From CAYFIW01 sp964343265 (GTDB lineage: Bacteria > Chloroflexota > Dehalococcoidia > Lucifugimonadales > UBA826): a stretch of DNA of 64,000 nt. The position numbers and the translations under genes were made by a program. Position 1 is the stretch's first letter, and the number at the start of each line of letters is the position of its first letter. The stretch lies in assembly GCA_964343265.1 (NCBI GenBank), contig CAYFIW010000004.1, forward strand, positions 1 to 64,000, read 5' to 3'. The notes under the pieces are model-generated. The model was not told the origin of the DNA. It saw only the letters and a list, made by a program, of their open reading frames with translations, and ran no database searches. Below are positions 8,983-17,959 of this stretch, piece by piece.

Positions 8983-9927
8983 TCATATATAAATGGCAAT
9001 TTCCCCAAATATACGTTCCAGTCTTTCACGGTGATGGTCAGGCAAAGTGGGGTCCTCAAGAGCCTGTATATTCGACTCCAGATGGCTAATTTTGGACGTT
9101 CCCGTAAGAACTGTAGATATAGCTCTGTGATCGGCAGCAAATTTGTACCCTGCATCCACAATGGACCCAACTTCACCATCCACTAACCAACCCAGAGGAT
9201 CAGTACTAGATATATCACTCTCTGATATCAACCCTTCACGTTTCCAGTTCTTTATTTGAGTAGACAACAATTCAGGATCAGGTAATTTCTCACGTATAAC
9301 AGCCATATTTAAAACACCGATGTCGTGTTCTTCACATAATGGTAATGCCTCTTTCCCTGCGTACTGATTGAGAATCCCATATTTGAGCATAACGGTATCC
9401 CAAAGTTCAGGATCTTCCCTCAATCCCATTGTTACAACCCTGTGGTCAGGCTCCACCATGAATTGTTCACTAAATCCTATGAACCTTATTTTTCCCTGCT
9501 CTCTGGCCTGAACCATCACCGGATATAATTCGTCCACAACCCTGTAGTAATCACTTGAATTCAAAACATGGAATTGCATGATATCTATATGATCAGTTGA
9601 CAGTCTGTTCAATGAACGGTCTATGGAAAACATTATTTCTTCGGGGCTACGTAATTCTCCATCGCGTCTCTTATAGGCACATTTTGTCGCTAGATAATAT
9701 GATTCTCTATCAACATCAGTTAGTGACCTTCCCAAAATTGTTTCACTGTCCCCATACACCTCAGACGAATCAATAAGATTGATTCCGAGATTCAAAACAC
9801 TTTTTATGAGATGATCCTGTTCCTGTGGAGTTAACCCGGTATTCTGACCAAGCTTACTCGGCCCGCCTGATCCAAAACTCACTAGGGAAACTTCAAGATT
9901 GGTCTTACCCAGTCTGCGATATTTCAC
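8983..9927 (-). CDS. aldo/keto reductase
   Basis: A 314-residue NAD(P)H-dependent aldo/keto reductase with a TIM-barrel pattern. The catalytic tetrad can be read as Asp53 and Tyr58 (LIDSSEVYGDSE), Lys82 (LATKC) and His121 (QFHVL). The C-terminal half is less conserved than in the paralogue at 11079-12092 and there is no clear cofactor-binding GxR motif, so activity on a small carbonyl is inferred from family only. The start is GTG with AGGTG just upstream. It is the last gene of a minus-strand cluster (AKR, SDR, cupin, AKR) and converges on cassette A. Confidence 0.88.
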   Translation of the reverse strand: MKYRRLGKTNLEVSLVSFGSGGPSKLGQNTGLTPQEQDHLIKSVLNLGINLIDSSEVYGDSETILGRSLTDVDRESYYLATKCAYKRRDGELRSPEEIMFSIDRSLNRLSTDHIDIMQFHVLNSSDYYRVVDELYPVMVQAREQGKIRFIGFSEQFMVEPDHRVVTMGLREDPELWDTVMLKYGILNQYAGKEALPLCEEHDIGVLNMAVIREKLPDPELLSTQIKNWKREGLISESDISSTDPLGWLVDGEVGSIVDAGYKFAADHRAISTVLTGTSKISHLESNIQALEDPTLPDHHRERLERIFGEIAIYI

Positions 9928-9936
9928 TTTTCACCT

Positions 9937-10251
9937 TTATTCAACTGGAATTGCTACTGACACGCGTGGCACATTGCCAACGGCTCTGGTAGTGTGTCCC
10001 TGACCATCAAGATCCTCGGCTAGCATTACGTCTCCCGCGCCCAGTTTGTAAATAGAACCGTCGCCAAGCCCAATCTCAACTTCTCCTTCCAAAGTAATGA
10101 TAAATTGCCTTCGGGGAGCAGGATGCCAGTCTATGAAATTTCCTGGCTCGTGTTTTCTAAAAACCATCTCAACTACCGGCATAACGTCAGGCACATCATA
10201 AGTCTCCATATGTGATTGTCCGTCTTCACCTGTATAAAGTCTGTAGAACAT
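9937..10251 (-). CDS. small cupin-domain protein
   Basis: A single-domain cupin of 104 residues. The two cupin motifs are represented by DWHPAPRRQFIITLEGEVEIGLG and a second half around GAGDVMLAEDLDGQGHTT. The ATG at 10251 is chosen because GGAG lies six bases upstream; a TTG at 10263 would add only four residues. Residues His and Gln/His of the motifs could hold a metal. Small cupins may be isomerases, dioxygenases or binding proteins, and nothing here separates these. It sits 9 bases after the aldo/keto reductase in the transcribed order and 20 bases from the SDR. Confidence 0.82.
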   Translation of the reverse strand: MFYRLYTGEDGQSHMETYDVPDVMPVVEMVFRKHEPGNFIDWHPAPRRQFIITLEGEVEIGLGDGSIYKLGAGDVMLAEDLDGQGHTTRAVGNVPRVSVAIPVE

Positions 10252-10271
10252 TTTATTCTCCAAAATAACTT

Positions 10272-11024
10272 TTACTTTGCCGTCAATCCACCGTCTACGG
10301 GCAATTCCACGCCGGTTATATATGATGCTTCGTCAGATGCCAAAAAAAGTACTGCATTCGCCACTTCCTCAACCAACCCTACCCTGTTCATAGGAACATC
10401 CTTCACCATGATTTCTCGGGTAGTGGCTGCGGCAGTCACAGTAGCCTCGCGCATGGCAGGCAATATTCCGGGATGAACCGAATTAACCCTTATACCCTTT
10501 TCAGCATATTGTATTGCCGCGGACTTGGTCATAATACGCACGGCTCCTTTAGATGCGTTGTATCCCATGTGTGTGTACGTTTGGCCAACTATGCCCGATA
10601 TAGAGGATATATTTACAATAGAGCCACTGCCTTTTTTTTTCATTACCCCTAATGCATATTTCATACCCAGAAAAACTCCCCGCGCATTAACACCCATCAC
10701 ACGATCATAGGTGTCGACACTTAGAAGATCAGCATGAACCGAACCGCTGATTCCCGCATTATTAACTAAAATATCCAGAACACCATATCTTTCCACAATT
10801 CCATCTATAGCTTTTTGCCATTCCGTTTCCTTTGTAACGTCAAGTTTAAGGAACTCAGCAACACCTCCTCCCGTGTTTATGGTTTCAACGAGCTGACTTC
10901 CCTCATCTTCCAAAATATCGGCTACAATGACGCGTGCACCTTCACGAGCAAACAATATTGACTCTGAAGCCCCCATTCCATGAGCCCCGCCTGTAATCAA
11001 TGCAACCTTTTTTTCTAACCTCAT
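10272..11024 (-). CDS. short-chain dehydrogenase/reductase
   Basis: A classical 250-residue SDR oxidoreductase. It has the NAD(P)-binding TGGAHGMG at residues 11-18, Asp36 after the second strand (VIVAD, which favours NAD), NNAG at 88-91, a serine-rich VNISSIS segment near 137-143 and the catalytic YNASK at 155-159. It ends with the usual ITGVELPVDGG. The start is well supported by AGGAG six bases before the ATG. It lies in a minus-strand cluster with two aldo/keto reductases and a cupin, a setting that suggests oxidation or reduction of a hydroxylated catabolite. Substrate unknown. Confidence 0.92.
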   Translation of the reverse strand: MRLEKKVALITGGAHGMGASESILFAREGARVIVADILEDEGSQLVETINTGGGVAEFLKLDVTKETEWQKAIDGIVERYGVLDILVNNAGISGSVHADLLSVDTYDRVMGVNARGVFLGMKYALGVMKKKGSGSIVNISSISGIVGQTYTHMGYNASKGAVRIMTKSAAIQYAEKGIRVNSVHPGILPAMREATVTAAATTREIMVKDVPMNRVGLVEEVANAVLFLASDEASYITGVELPVDGGLTAK

Positions 11025-11078
11025 TTAATACTCCTATTTGTCTTCCCTTATCTATAGAAAACATGCCGCCATGCAAAT

Positions 11079-12092
11079 TTAGATTTTGATTTCTCTTGGT
11101 CTACCTGTGACAGGATTCAATGGATCGTTGAATCCTTTTCCTGTATGTTCCCCAGGAGGTATCAAATCATCTATTTTTAATAATGCGTCTTCGGTTATAT
11201 CCCAGCCAACAGCTCCAAGATTATCCTCATACTGATCAAAAGTACGAGGCCCTATGACAGCAGAAGAAACCAGTGGATTCCCGATAACCCAATTTAAAGC
11301 AAACTGGGAAAGAGTTTTATCGTGGGATTTGGATAATTCCATTAAATCCCCAACAATATTAAGACTCTCGTCACGCAATTCTGTTTGATGAATACGATCA
11401 TCACCTCGTGCAGCTCTAGACCCTGCGGGCAACTCATCTCCAGACAGATATTTGCCGGTCAATACCCCTCTTGCCAAGGGACTGTAAACCATTGATCCTA
11501 CCCCAAAAGCCCCACAGAACGGCAATAGCTCAACCTCTATGTCTCTATTGAACATGTTGTATAAATCTTGCACAACTGAAACCTGGGGCAACCTTAACGC
11601 ATCCAAAATCGCTAAAGCGTCTCTTACTTGCCAAGCTTTATGATTAGACATCCCTATGTATCGAATTTTCCCTTGAGACAACAATATACCCAGCGACTCC
11701 AAAGACTCTTCCAGGGGCGTTAACGGGTCAGGCCTGTGAAGCATATAAACGTCTATATGATCCGTTTGTAATCTACGAAGGCTATTTTCAACCTCCTGTA
11801 GTATGTGATAACGACTGAGACCTCCATCATTTGGTCCATTACCCATTGATGCATTGACCTTGGTTGTTAAGACGACTTCATTCCTACGCCCAAGTAATGC
11901 CTTACCAACGATTTCTTCTGAGAGTCCGTTGTTGTAACCGTTCGCAGTATCTATAAAATTTATTCCGTCATCTAAGGATCTATGAACAATTTTTACGGAA
12001 TCCTGTGCATTTGTAGCCCCACCAAACATCATCGTTCCCAGACAGAGTTGGGAAACCTTTAAACCTGATTTACCAAGATTTACATACTTCAA
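11079..12092 (-). CDS. aldo/keto reductase
   Basis: A 337-residue aldo/keto reductase of the YajO/Tas-like group. The tetrad is in FIDTANGYNNGLSE (Asp, Tyr), LTTKV (Lys) and MLHRPDP (His), and the C-terminal NADP-binding loop VIGPRTFDQYEDN is clear. The frame is open to an ATG at 12128, but the TTG at 12092 has GGAG seven bases upstream and gives the expected start KYVNLGKSGLKVS, so it is preferred. First gene of the minus-strand cluster; its promoter should lie in the region shared with the divergent nfeD gene. Confidence 0.9.
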   Translation of the reverse strand: MKYVNLGKSGLKVSQLCLGTMMFGGATNAQDSVKIVHRSLDDGINFIDTANGYNNGLSEEIVGKALLGRRNEVVLTTKVNASMGNGPNDGGLSRYHILQEVENSLRRLQTDHIDVYMLHRPDPLTPLEESLESLGILLSQGKIRYIGMSNHKAWQVRDALAILDALRLPQVSVVQDLYNMFNRDIEVELLPFCGAFGVGSMVYSPLARGVLTGKYLSGDELPAGSRAARGDDRIHQTELRDESLNIVGDLMELSKSHDKTLSQFALNWVIGNPLVSSAVIGPRTFDQYEDNLGAVGWDITEDALLKIDDLIPPGEHTGKGFNDPLNPVTGRPREIKI

Positions 12093-12403
12093 GTTACATC
12101 TCCATGAAAAGTGATTTTCCACCAACAACTATTTAATCTAAATTTCTAAATGTGGCCAACAACTTTATATGTTATCTCCCCCACTATACCAATCCCACAA
12201 TAACTATATTTAGCAAATCTGTGACGTTAAAAACATTAGGATAGCTAACTAGGAAAACCCATATGCCATAAAAATGAACCTCTACATAATACAAACAACT
12301 CTGAATATGACTATGAAAGCTTGGTAATACATATAAAATAGTAATGTGAGACTTGGAATCCCATGAAAACAGCGTTACAACGCTGCAAAAGGTTCATTAT
12401 TCA
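12093..12403. other. divergent intergenic region
   Basis: About 310 bases between the divergent aldo/keto reductase and NfeD genes. It is A+T-rich with several TATA-like stretches but no hairpin, repeat or RNA that I can support. If the weaker TTG at 12353 were the nfeD start, the region would be shorter. Confidence 0.4.
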
Positions 12404-13816
12404 ATGAATGTGATACGGATCGTCACAATAGCTGCATTTGCAGCATCTATACTTTCTTTATTCGCCTCCAGTATGACATTTGCGGATCACTCTACGGATA
12501 AAGGTGAGATAAAGAAATTCACCTCTGACGGCTATTTTGTTACTAATATATTAAAAGTAGAAATCGATGGAGCTATTCAACCTTCAACAGCTTCGTATAT
12601 GGATCGGTTAGTCAAACACTCGAACGATTCAAATTATCAAGCAATTTTGATTGAACTGAATACGCCAGGCGGAATGCTAGAACCTACAAGATCAATTGTC
12701 ATGGATATATTGATGTCTAATATTCCCGTCATAACCTACGTCACTCCAAGTGGAGCAAGAGCAGGGTCTGCAGGTACGTTTATAGTGGCGGCCTCCCATA
12801 TTGCCGCAATGTCTCCGGGAACGAACATTGGGGCCGCAACCCCCGTTGGCGCCTCAGGAGAGGACCTTGAAGAGACAATGAAATCGAAAATCTCCCAGGA
12901 TGCGACAGCACTTCTGAGAAGTATTGCTGAACAGCGCAACAGGGAGGCAGGCCCCCTGGAAAACACTGTCTTAACATCAGCTTCCTACACTTCTGAAGAA
13001 GCTCTAGAGCTTGGCATAATTGATCTTGTCGCAGAAAGCACATCTCAATTGCTAGAGGAAATATCGGGAATAGATATCGTAACTTCAAATGGATTGGTTA
13101 CCCTAGACACTTCTGGCGCTTCACTTATCGAATTTGAGAAAACATTACTAGAAAAATTCCTGGATGCGATTGGAAATCCAAATATTACGTTCATATTGCT
13201 AACCATTGGTAGTATCGGACTAACACTTGAATTTCTACAACCAGGAATATTGGTGGGAGCATTCGTTGGAATACTTGGATTATCGTTGGCATTTGTTGGC
13301 CTAGGGCAACTACCGGTGAACTGGCTTGGCTTAGCTTTAATAGCTGCTTCATTTATTTTATTTTATTTTGAGGCGCAAGCTCCCGGAATAGGTTTATATA
13401 TGATCGGTGGATTAATATCCTTTGTTCTAGGAGGGTTTCTGTTATTCGGAGGAATGACACCTGACTTGCCCGGATCTTCTTTTTCAGTGAATACCTGGTT
13501 AATAGGTGGAACGAGTACCGTATTGGCCATATCGATGCTACTTTCAATCAAGGCTATTGCCGAAGCGTCAGGCCGTTCCGAAAAACCTATCTCAGCAAAA
13601 ACTCTTGGCGCATTAGGTGTCGTCAGAACAAAACTAGATCCTCAAGGAACCGTCCAAGTGGGCTCAGAGTTATGGAGCGCAGAATCCTATGAAGGAGCAA
13701 TTGAAATAGAAATTGGAGAAGAGGTTGTTGTCAAACAAATAGATGGTTTAAAAATACTTGTATCAAAAACTCAAGACATTGAATCCAACAAAAATGAGGA
13801 GGAGGAAAGAGAATGA
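12404..13816 (+). CDS. NfeD-family membrane serine protease (ClpP-class)
   Basis: A long NfeD protein of 470 residues. It has an N-terminal signal peptide (MNVIRIVTIAAFAAS, cleavage likely after TFA), a ClpP/SppA-like protease domain with nucleophile Ser122 in GARAGSAGTF and candidate general-base lysines 160/162 (MKSK), four to five transmembrane segments from about 250 to 390, and a C-terminal OB-fold NfeD domain. In the archaeal homologue PH1510 the Ser/Lys pair cleaves the C-terminus of the partner stomatin. The ATG at 12404 is chosen over a TTG at 12353 that has no ribosome-binding site and would precede the signal peptide with polar residues. The stop overlaps the slipin start by four bases. 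Confidence 0.88.
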   Translation: MNVIRIVTIAAFAASILSLFASSMTFADHSTDKGEIKKFTSDGYFVTNILKVEIDGAIQPSTASYMDRLVKHSNDSNYQAILIELNTPGGMLEPTRSIVMDILMSNIPVITYVTPSGARAGSAGTFIVAASHIAAMSPGTNIGAATPVGASGEDLEETMKSKISQDATALLRSIAEQRNREAGPLENTVLTSASYTSEEALELGIIDLVAESTSQLLEEISGIDIVTSNGLVTLDTSGASLIEFEKTLLEKFLDAIGNPNITFILLTIGSIGLTLEFLQPGILVGAFVGILGLSLAFVGLGQLPVNWLGLALIAASFILFYFEAQAPGIGLYMIGGLISFVLGGFLLFGGMTPDLPGSSFSVNTWLIGGTSTVLAISMLLSIKAIAEASGRSEKPISAKTLGALGVVRTKLDPQGTVQVGSELWSAESYEGAIEIEIGEEVVVKQIDGLKILVSKTQDIESNKNEEEERE

Positions 13817-14691
13817 TACCCATAATAAAAATCGTCAGACAGTACGAAAGATTAGCAGTATTTACATTAGGTAAATTTAATGAAAGAAATGGCCTGAGAG
13901 GTCCCGGACTACAAGTACTAATCTGGCCATTTCAAACAGCTTCTAAGATAGACCTGCGGGAAGAAGTCATAAATATACCTCGGCAGACCAACATAACCAG
14001 AGATAATGCTCCAATTGACATCGATTTCCTAGTTTACCTAAGGCCGATAGACACTGAAGCCCAGAAAGTAGTACTCGAAGTCGTCAATTATCATCAAGCT
14101 GTTATAGGAATGGCGACGACCATATTAAGAGCAGTCATAGGAGAAATGAATCTTGATGACGTTTTATCTCAGAGAGAGACCATAAACCAGCAACTTCGAA
14201 TCAAGTTAGATGAGACCACAGGCAGATGGGGTATCAAGGTGTCTGCAGTCGAAATCAAGGAAATAGAACCAGCTCCTGAAATACAGGAAGCGATGAATCG
14301 TCAAATGTCTGCTGAAAGGATCAGGCGTGCAGACGTAACTGAGGCTGAAGGTAAAAGGCAAGCCGCTATAGCAATTGCAGAAGGTGATAAACAGGCCGAT
14401 ATCTTGAGGGCAGAAGGCCATAGACAGTCTGAGATATTGACAGCAGAGGGTGATCAACAAGCTGCTGTTTTAAGAGCTGAAGGATTTAGTACAGCCCTTG
14501 ATCGTATTTACCAGGTAGCAAGCGGAGTAGACACCAATACTCTCAGTTTGCAATATTTTGAAACCTTAAAAGAAATGGGTAAAGGCGAATCAACCAAATT
14601 CATATTCCCCATGGAATTCACAAAATTATTGGGTCCATTTGCAGCGGCAATGGGAACTAAAAATGAGGGTAGAGATAGTGACAATAACTAA
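13813..14691 (+). CDS. slipin (SPFH/band 7 protein) without N-terminal membrane anchor
   Basis: A 292-residue SPFH protein of the slipin group, coupled by ATGA overlap to nfeD with a strong GGAGGAAAGAG before the start. The band 7 domain runs from KIVRQYERLAVF to about residue 170 (WGIKVSAVEIKEIE), followed by a coiled-coil with near-repeats of about 11 residues ending ILRAEG/ILTAEG/VLRAEG (about 186-224) and a C-terminal hydrophobic patch (FIFPMEFTKLLGPF). Slipins normally begin with a hydrophobic segment; this one starts directly at the band 7 domain, and an in-frame stop at 13795-13797 shows it cannot be longer. Membrane attachment must be by other means or through NfeD. Confidence 0.9.
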   Translation: MIPIIKIVRQYERLAVFTLGKFNERNGLRGPGLQVLIWPFQTASKIDLREEVINIPRQTNITRDNAPIDIDFLVYLRPIDTEAQKVVLEVVNYHQAVIGMATTILRAVIGEMNLDDVLSQRETINQQLRIKLDETTGRWGIKVSAVEIKEIEPAPEIQEAMNRQMSAERIRRADVTEAEGKRQAAIAIAEGDKQADILRAEGHRQSEILTAEGDQQAAVLRAEGFSTALDRIYQVASGVDTNTLSLQYFETLKEMGKGESTKFIFPMEFTKLLGPFAAAMGTKNEGRDSDNN

Positions 14692-14700
14692 TACGTTTTG

Positions 14701-15021
14701 TCAGTTTCTCTCAGCAATTTTGTCGTCTGTAGCAACCTCGTGGAATTCAATCTCATATGACTTCACCAAGGGTAGCATCTCCAAATTTGCTTCTTTAACA
14801 GCTTCGGGAACCTTTGGAGATCGGTTAGCTTCTATGGTTTCTTGAGTCCATTCTGCACACACGGACATATCTGGTGCCGGAGTACCTGCGCCAGATATGT
14901 AAACCATGGCTGAGTTTCTCCCATTTTCACTTTCATATGCATTACAAATAGTCCTTAAAAGTTTTGCAACCTGCCAAACATCCTTACGTTCTACTTTGCA
15001 TACTCTTCTCACTAAAAACAT
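14701..15021 (-). CDS. small hypothetical protein, possible ferredoxin-like (ABM-type) fold
   Basis: A 106-residue protein I do not recognise. The ATG at 15021 has GGAG eight bases upstream; a GTG at 15030 overlaps that site and is less likely. The pattern (beta strand MFLVRRVCKV, helix WQVAKLLRTICNAYE, strand SAMVYISGA, a short MSVCAEW strand, helix, final strand SYEIEFHEV) resembles a dimeric alpha/beta barrel subunit as in antibiotic biosynthesis monooxygenases or NIPSNAP proteins. This is a fold guess only. It converges with the slipin gene nine bases away and is followed by no obvious partner. Confidence 0.7.
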   Translation of the reverse strand: MFLVRRVCKVERKDVWQVAKLLRTICNAYESENGRNSAMVYISGAGTPAPDMSVCAEWTQETIEANRSPKVPEAVKEANLEMLPLVKSYEIEFHEVATDDKIAERN

Positions 15022-15143
15022 TAAGTTCACTCCGTATTTAAATTCATTCTAAGCTACATCTAACCCGGTATGTAATCAAGCAACTCTACAGGCAAAAGAC
15101 TGCTGCATATACTCTTCAGGTGTATCCTTTCAAGTAACGCAAA

Positions 15144-16583
15144 ATGCAATCGAAATACTCTAGACTAATACCGAACCCAAGTTACAGCTATCTGGCTCTT
15201 ACTTCCAGTGCGATCTCAATACTAGCTACAGCCCTAGATAGGGGGGCAGTAAATATAGTACTCCCAAACATATCAGAGCGATTTTCCACTGATATACCCA
15301 CAGTCCAATGGGTTTCTGTCATATATTTGCTATTGGTTGCTGTGTTGCTTTTACCCATGGGAAGACTTTCCGATATTGTAGGAAAAAAGAAAGTCATTAT
15401 AACCGGGCTGATCATTTTCACAGCTGGCGGATTCCTGTGCTCAATATCTCCATATTTTTTGACACTACTGTTTGGAAGATTATTACAAGGGATTGGAGGG
15501 GCTATGATTCAGGGCACTTCTTTTTCGATTGCTGTTGATAGTTTCGGGGAGCACCAGCGAGGCAAATCCGTGGGACTTGTCCTTATATTCGTGGGAATTG
15601 GAAATATTCTGGGGCCCGCCTTAGGAGGAACAATTGCATCAATAGCGGGATGGCGTAGTGTATTTATTTTTACTTCTTTAATAACTGCAATAGGAGCGTT
15701 GCTGGCATCCATAACGTTAAAAAACGAATCACCACGTAAGGGAAAAATAGAAGGCCTTGATTGGATTGGGACTCTTTTCTGTATTTTAATGCTGATATCC
15801 CTGTTGCTCGGAATCACCATGACATCTCAAACCCGTTTTGGATTCTTTAACTCCTATATTTTTTATGTAGCATCTTTCTTGTTTGCACTTCTATTTACTT
15901 GGAGATCCTTAAATTCAGAAAATCCAATACTGGAGCTACGATTATTTGCAAAACCAATTTTTGCATTATCTGTAACAGCCAACCTATTATGCTTTATAGG
16001 AATGGGATCAATACTTTTCTTGCTGCCCTTCTACTTAAGATATGTACAGGGATTAGACCCTATTGAAGTCGGCAGTGTTTTTATTCCGGCTGCCATAGCT
16101 ATGTCTATAATCAGTCCGATTTCGGGAAGGCTATCAGATCGATTTGGTAACAATTTTTTCACTACTGGTGGGCTTATATCTTGTGCAATAGGTTTAACTA
16201 TTCTATCGACGCTAGATGAAACCTCTCCCGTCTGGCTACCTTATCTCGCCGTTATACCTGCATCAGCAGGTATGGGAGCATTTTATGGACCAAATAATAG
16301 TGCAACCCTGTCACAAGCTAATGAGCAAATCCAAGGTGCCGTAATAGGTTTTATTAACCTAGTCAGAAACTCAGGAAACTTAATATCTATACCTATATCA
16401 GTAGTTTTGGTTACGGCCATTATGGGATCAATGGGATTCCAACCTGACCTATCAGTCGTCACTAACAATTCCGACCCTGATCTGCTTAAATCCTTTATGA
16501 AAGGAATGAATACTTCCTTTCTTGTTCTAGCGGCAACGACAACTGCAGGAGCGATAATTTCGCTATATAGACCAAAAAGTTAA
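15144..16583 (+). CDS. MFS drug-type exporter, DHA2 (EmrB/QacA-like, 14 TM)
   Basis: A 479-residue inner-membrane transporter with about 14 hydrophobic helices. Family marks are the helix 1 motif LDRGAVNIVLPNI (residues 32-44), motif A GRLSDIVGKKK after helix 2 and the GRLLQGIGGAMIQG motif C region near 111-124. DHA2 carriers expel hydrophobic compounds or solutes using the proton gradient. There is no strong ribosome-binding site before the ATG. It converges on the enolase-superfamily gene with 24 bases between. The exported compound is not evident. Confidence 0.9.
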   Translation: MQSKYSRLIPNPSYSYLALTSSAISILATALDRGAVNIVLPNISERFSTDIPTVQWVSVIYLLLVAVLLLPMGRLSDIVGKKKVIITGLIIFTAGGFLCSISPYFLTLLFGRLLQGIGGAMIQGTSFSIAVDSFGEHQRGKSVGLVLIFVGIGNILGPALGGTIASIAGWRSVFIFTSLITAIGALLASITLKNESPRKGKIEGLDWIGTLFCILMLISLLLGITMTSQTRFGFFNSYIFYVASFLFALLFTWRSLNSENPILELRLFAKPIFALSVTANLLCFIGMGSILFLLPFYLRYVQGLDPIEVGSVFIPAAIAMSIISPISGRLSDRFGNNFFTTGGLISCAIGLTILSTLDETSPVWLPYLAVIPASAGMGAFYGPNNSATLSQANEQIQGAVIGFINLVRNSGNLISIPISVVLVTAIMGSMGFQPDLSVVTNNSDPDLLKSFMKGMNTSFLVLAATTTAGAIISLYRPKS

Positions 16584-16607
16584 CTGACTAATTGTTTATT
16601 AATTTGA

Positions 16608-17750
16608 TCAACGATCTTGAACAGATCCGTCGTACCCTATTGGTGTATCTAATATTTTGGGGTTTTCAGCCAAAGAAAGTGCTGATTCATTCAACTCTAT
16701 TCCTAATCCAGGTCCTTCAGGGACGACTAAATAACCTTCCTCCAGTTTTAAGGGGGACAATAATAGATCACTTTTAGGAGGTTCCGATTCCCCTGTATAT
16801 TCCTGGAGAGCAAAATTTGGGATACAAGCATCTAGCTGGACACATGCAGCTGTACTTACCGGAGAGAGTGGATTATGAGGGATAACTTTTACATGGTTGG
16901 CTTCAGCCATAGAAGCTACTTTTTTAGACCCCGTCAACCCTCCACAAAGGCACAAATCAGGTCTCACATATGAAGCCCCTCCTGACTCCAGGAGTTGTTG
17001 GTACTCAAAAATAGTCGTGAATCGTTCACCTGTTGCTATGGGTACCGCACATTTATCCGCAACTTCTCCCATTACAGACGGACTATCAGGAAGCATCGGG
17101 TCTTCATAAAAAAAGAGATTGAATTCCTCTAATCTCCTACCTAAACCTATGCTTTCTGCTGGAGACATCTGCCTATGAATTTCTACACATATATCAATGT
17201 TAGGCCCGACAGATGATCGCACCGCAGCTACTCTTTCAACGGCCTGGGTTGACCACTCACTATAAGATTTATGCAAGTAATAATCTGAAGGAAATGGGCT
17301 AAATCTTACAGCTGTGAATCCATCGGATACTGCCCTGGCTGCATCTTTCGCAAGATCATCAACAGATCCCCCATCGCCGGAGCCAACGTGCATATAGCAT
17401 CTAACCTTGTCCCGAGTTTTACCGCCCATAAGGTCATATATTGGCACGCCGAGTCTTTTACCTTTTATATCCCATAGGGCTATATCTATTGCAGATAGGG
17501 CACCTTGAACAACTGATCCCATAAAGTGGGAAGATCTATACAACCACTGATAATGATGTTCAATCTGGTGAGGGTCCTTACCAATTAAATAAGGTTCCAT
17601 AGTTTCAATCATAGTTTTAGTCGGACGTTGCCACCCGTGTACTCCTCCTTCTCCTATCCCCACTGTTCCATCTTCACAATGAATCTTGAGCAACAACCAT
17701 CTGTCCCAAAGAAACGTTTCCAATTTTTCAATCTTTGTTGGCTTTGTCAA
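16608..17750 (-). CDS. enolase-superfamily dehydratase, galactonate-dehydratase-like
   Basis: A 380-residue member of the mandelate racemase/muconate lactonizing family. Metal ligands appear to be Glu190 (in VEIH, an Asp in most relatives), Glu216 (FYEDP) and Glu242 (TGERF). His192, Asp265 (RPDLCLCGG) and His292 (IPHNPLSP) are the expected acid/base residues. The HNPLSPVSTAA block and QLDACIPNF resemble D-galactonate dehydratase and related acid-sugar dehydratases. At the usual KxK position only VRFSPF is seen, so the first base residue differs. The start is TTG behind GGGGGG. It is divergent from the ThDP enzyme gene. Confidence 0.88.
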   Translation of the reverse strand: MTKPTKIEKLETFLWDRWLLLKIHCEDGTVGIGEGGVHGWQRPTKTMIETMEPYLIGKDPHQIEHHYQWLYRSSHFMGSVVQGALSAIDIALWDIKGKRLGVPIYDLMGGKTRDKVRCYMHVGSGDGGSVDDLAKDAARAVSDGFTAVRFSPFPSDYYLHKSYSEWSTQAVERVAAVRSSVGPNIDICVEIHRQMSPAESIGLGRRLEEFNLFFYEDPMLPDSPSVMGEVADKCAVPIATGERFTTIFEYQQLLESGGASYVRPDLCLCGGLTGSKKVASMAEANHVKVIPHNPLSPVSTAACVQLDACIPNFALQEYTGESEPPKSDLLLSPLKLEEGYLVVPEGPGLGIELNESALSLAENPKILDTPIGYDGSVQDR

Positions 17751-17779
17751 TTTTCCCCCCTTTAGTTCATTATCTATTT

Positions 17780-17805
17780 TGATTTGAAAGATATATTCAA
17801 AATCA
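17780..17805. promoter_or_regulatory. imperfect inverted repeat, candidate operator
   Basis: TGATTTGAA (17780-17788) faces TTCAAAATCA (17796-17805) across seven bases, with one unpaired base in the right arm. It lies 30 bases upstream of the dehydratase start and about 155 bases upstream of the ThDP enzyme, a fitting place for a shared regulator. The match is short, so chance is possible. Confidence 0.3.
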
Positions 17806-17959
17806 TGTATGTCCTACTTTGTAAGTAATCCGATATTAACACTGAAAATATCAAATTCATCATGAAAACTCATGACATATTGCCGATCATCTAGGCACTA
17901 TGACATACTTCGTATCTGCAAAATAATTACATTGATCTCGTCCAGGAAAGGTACCTAAC

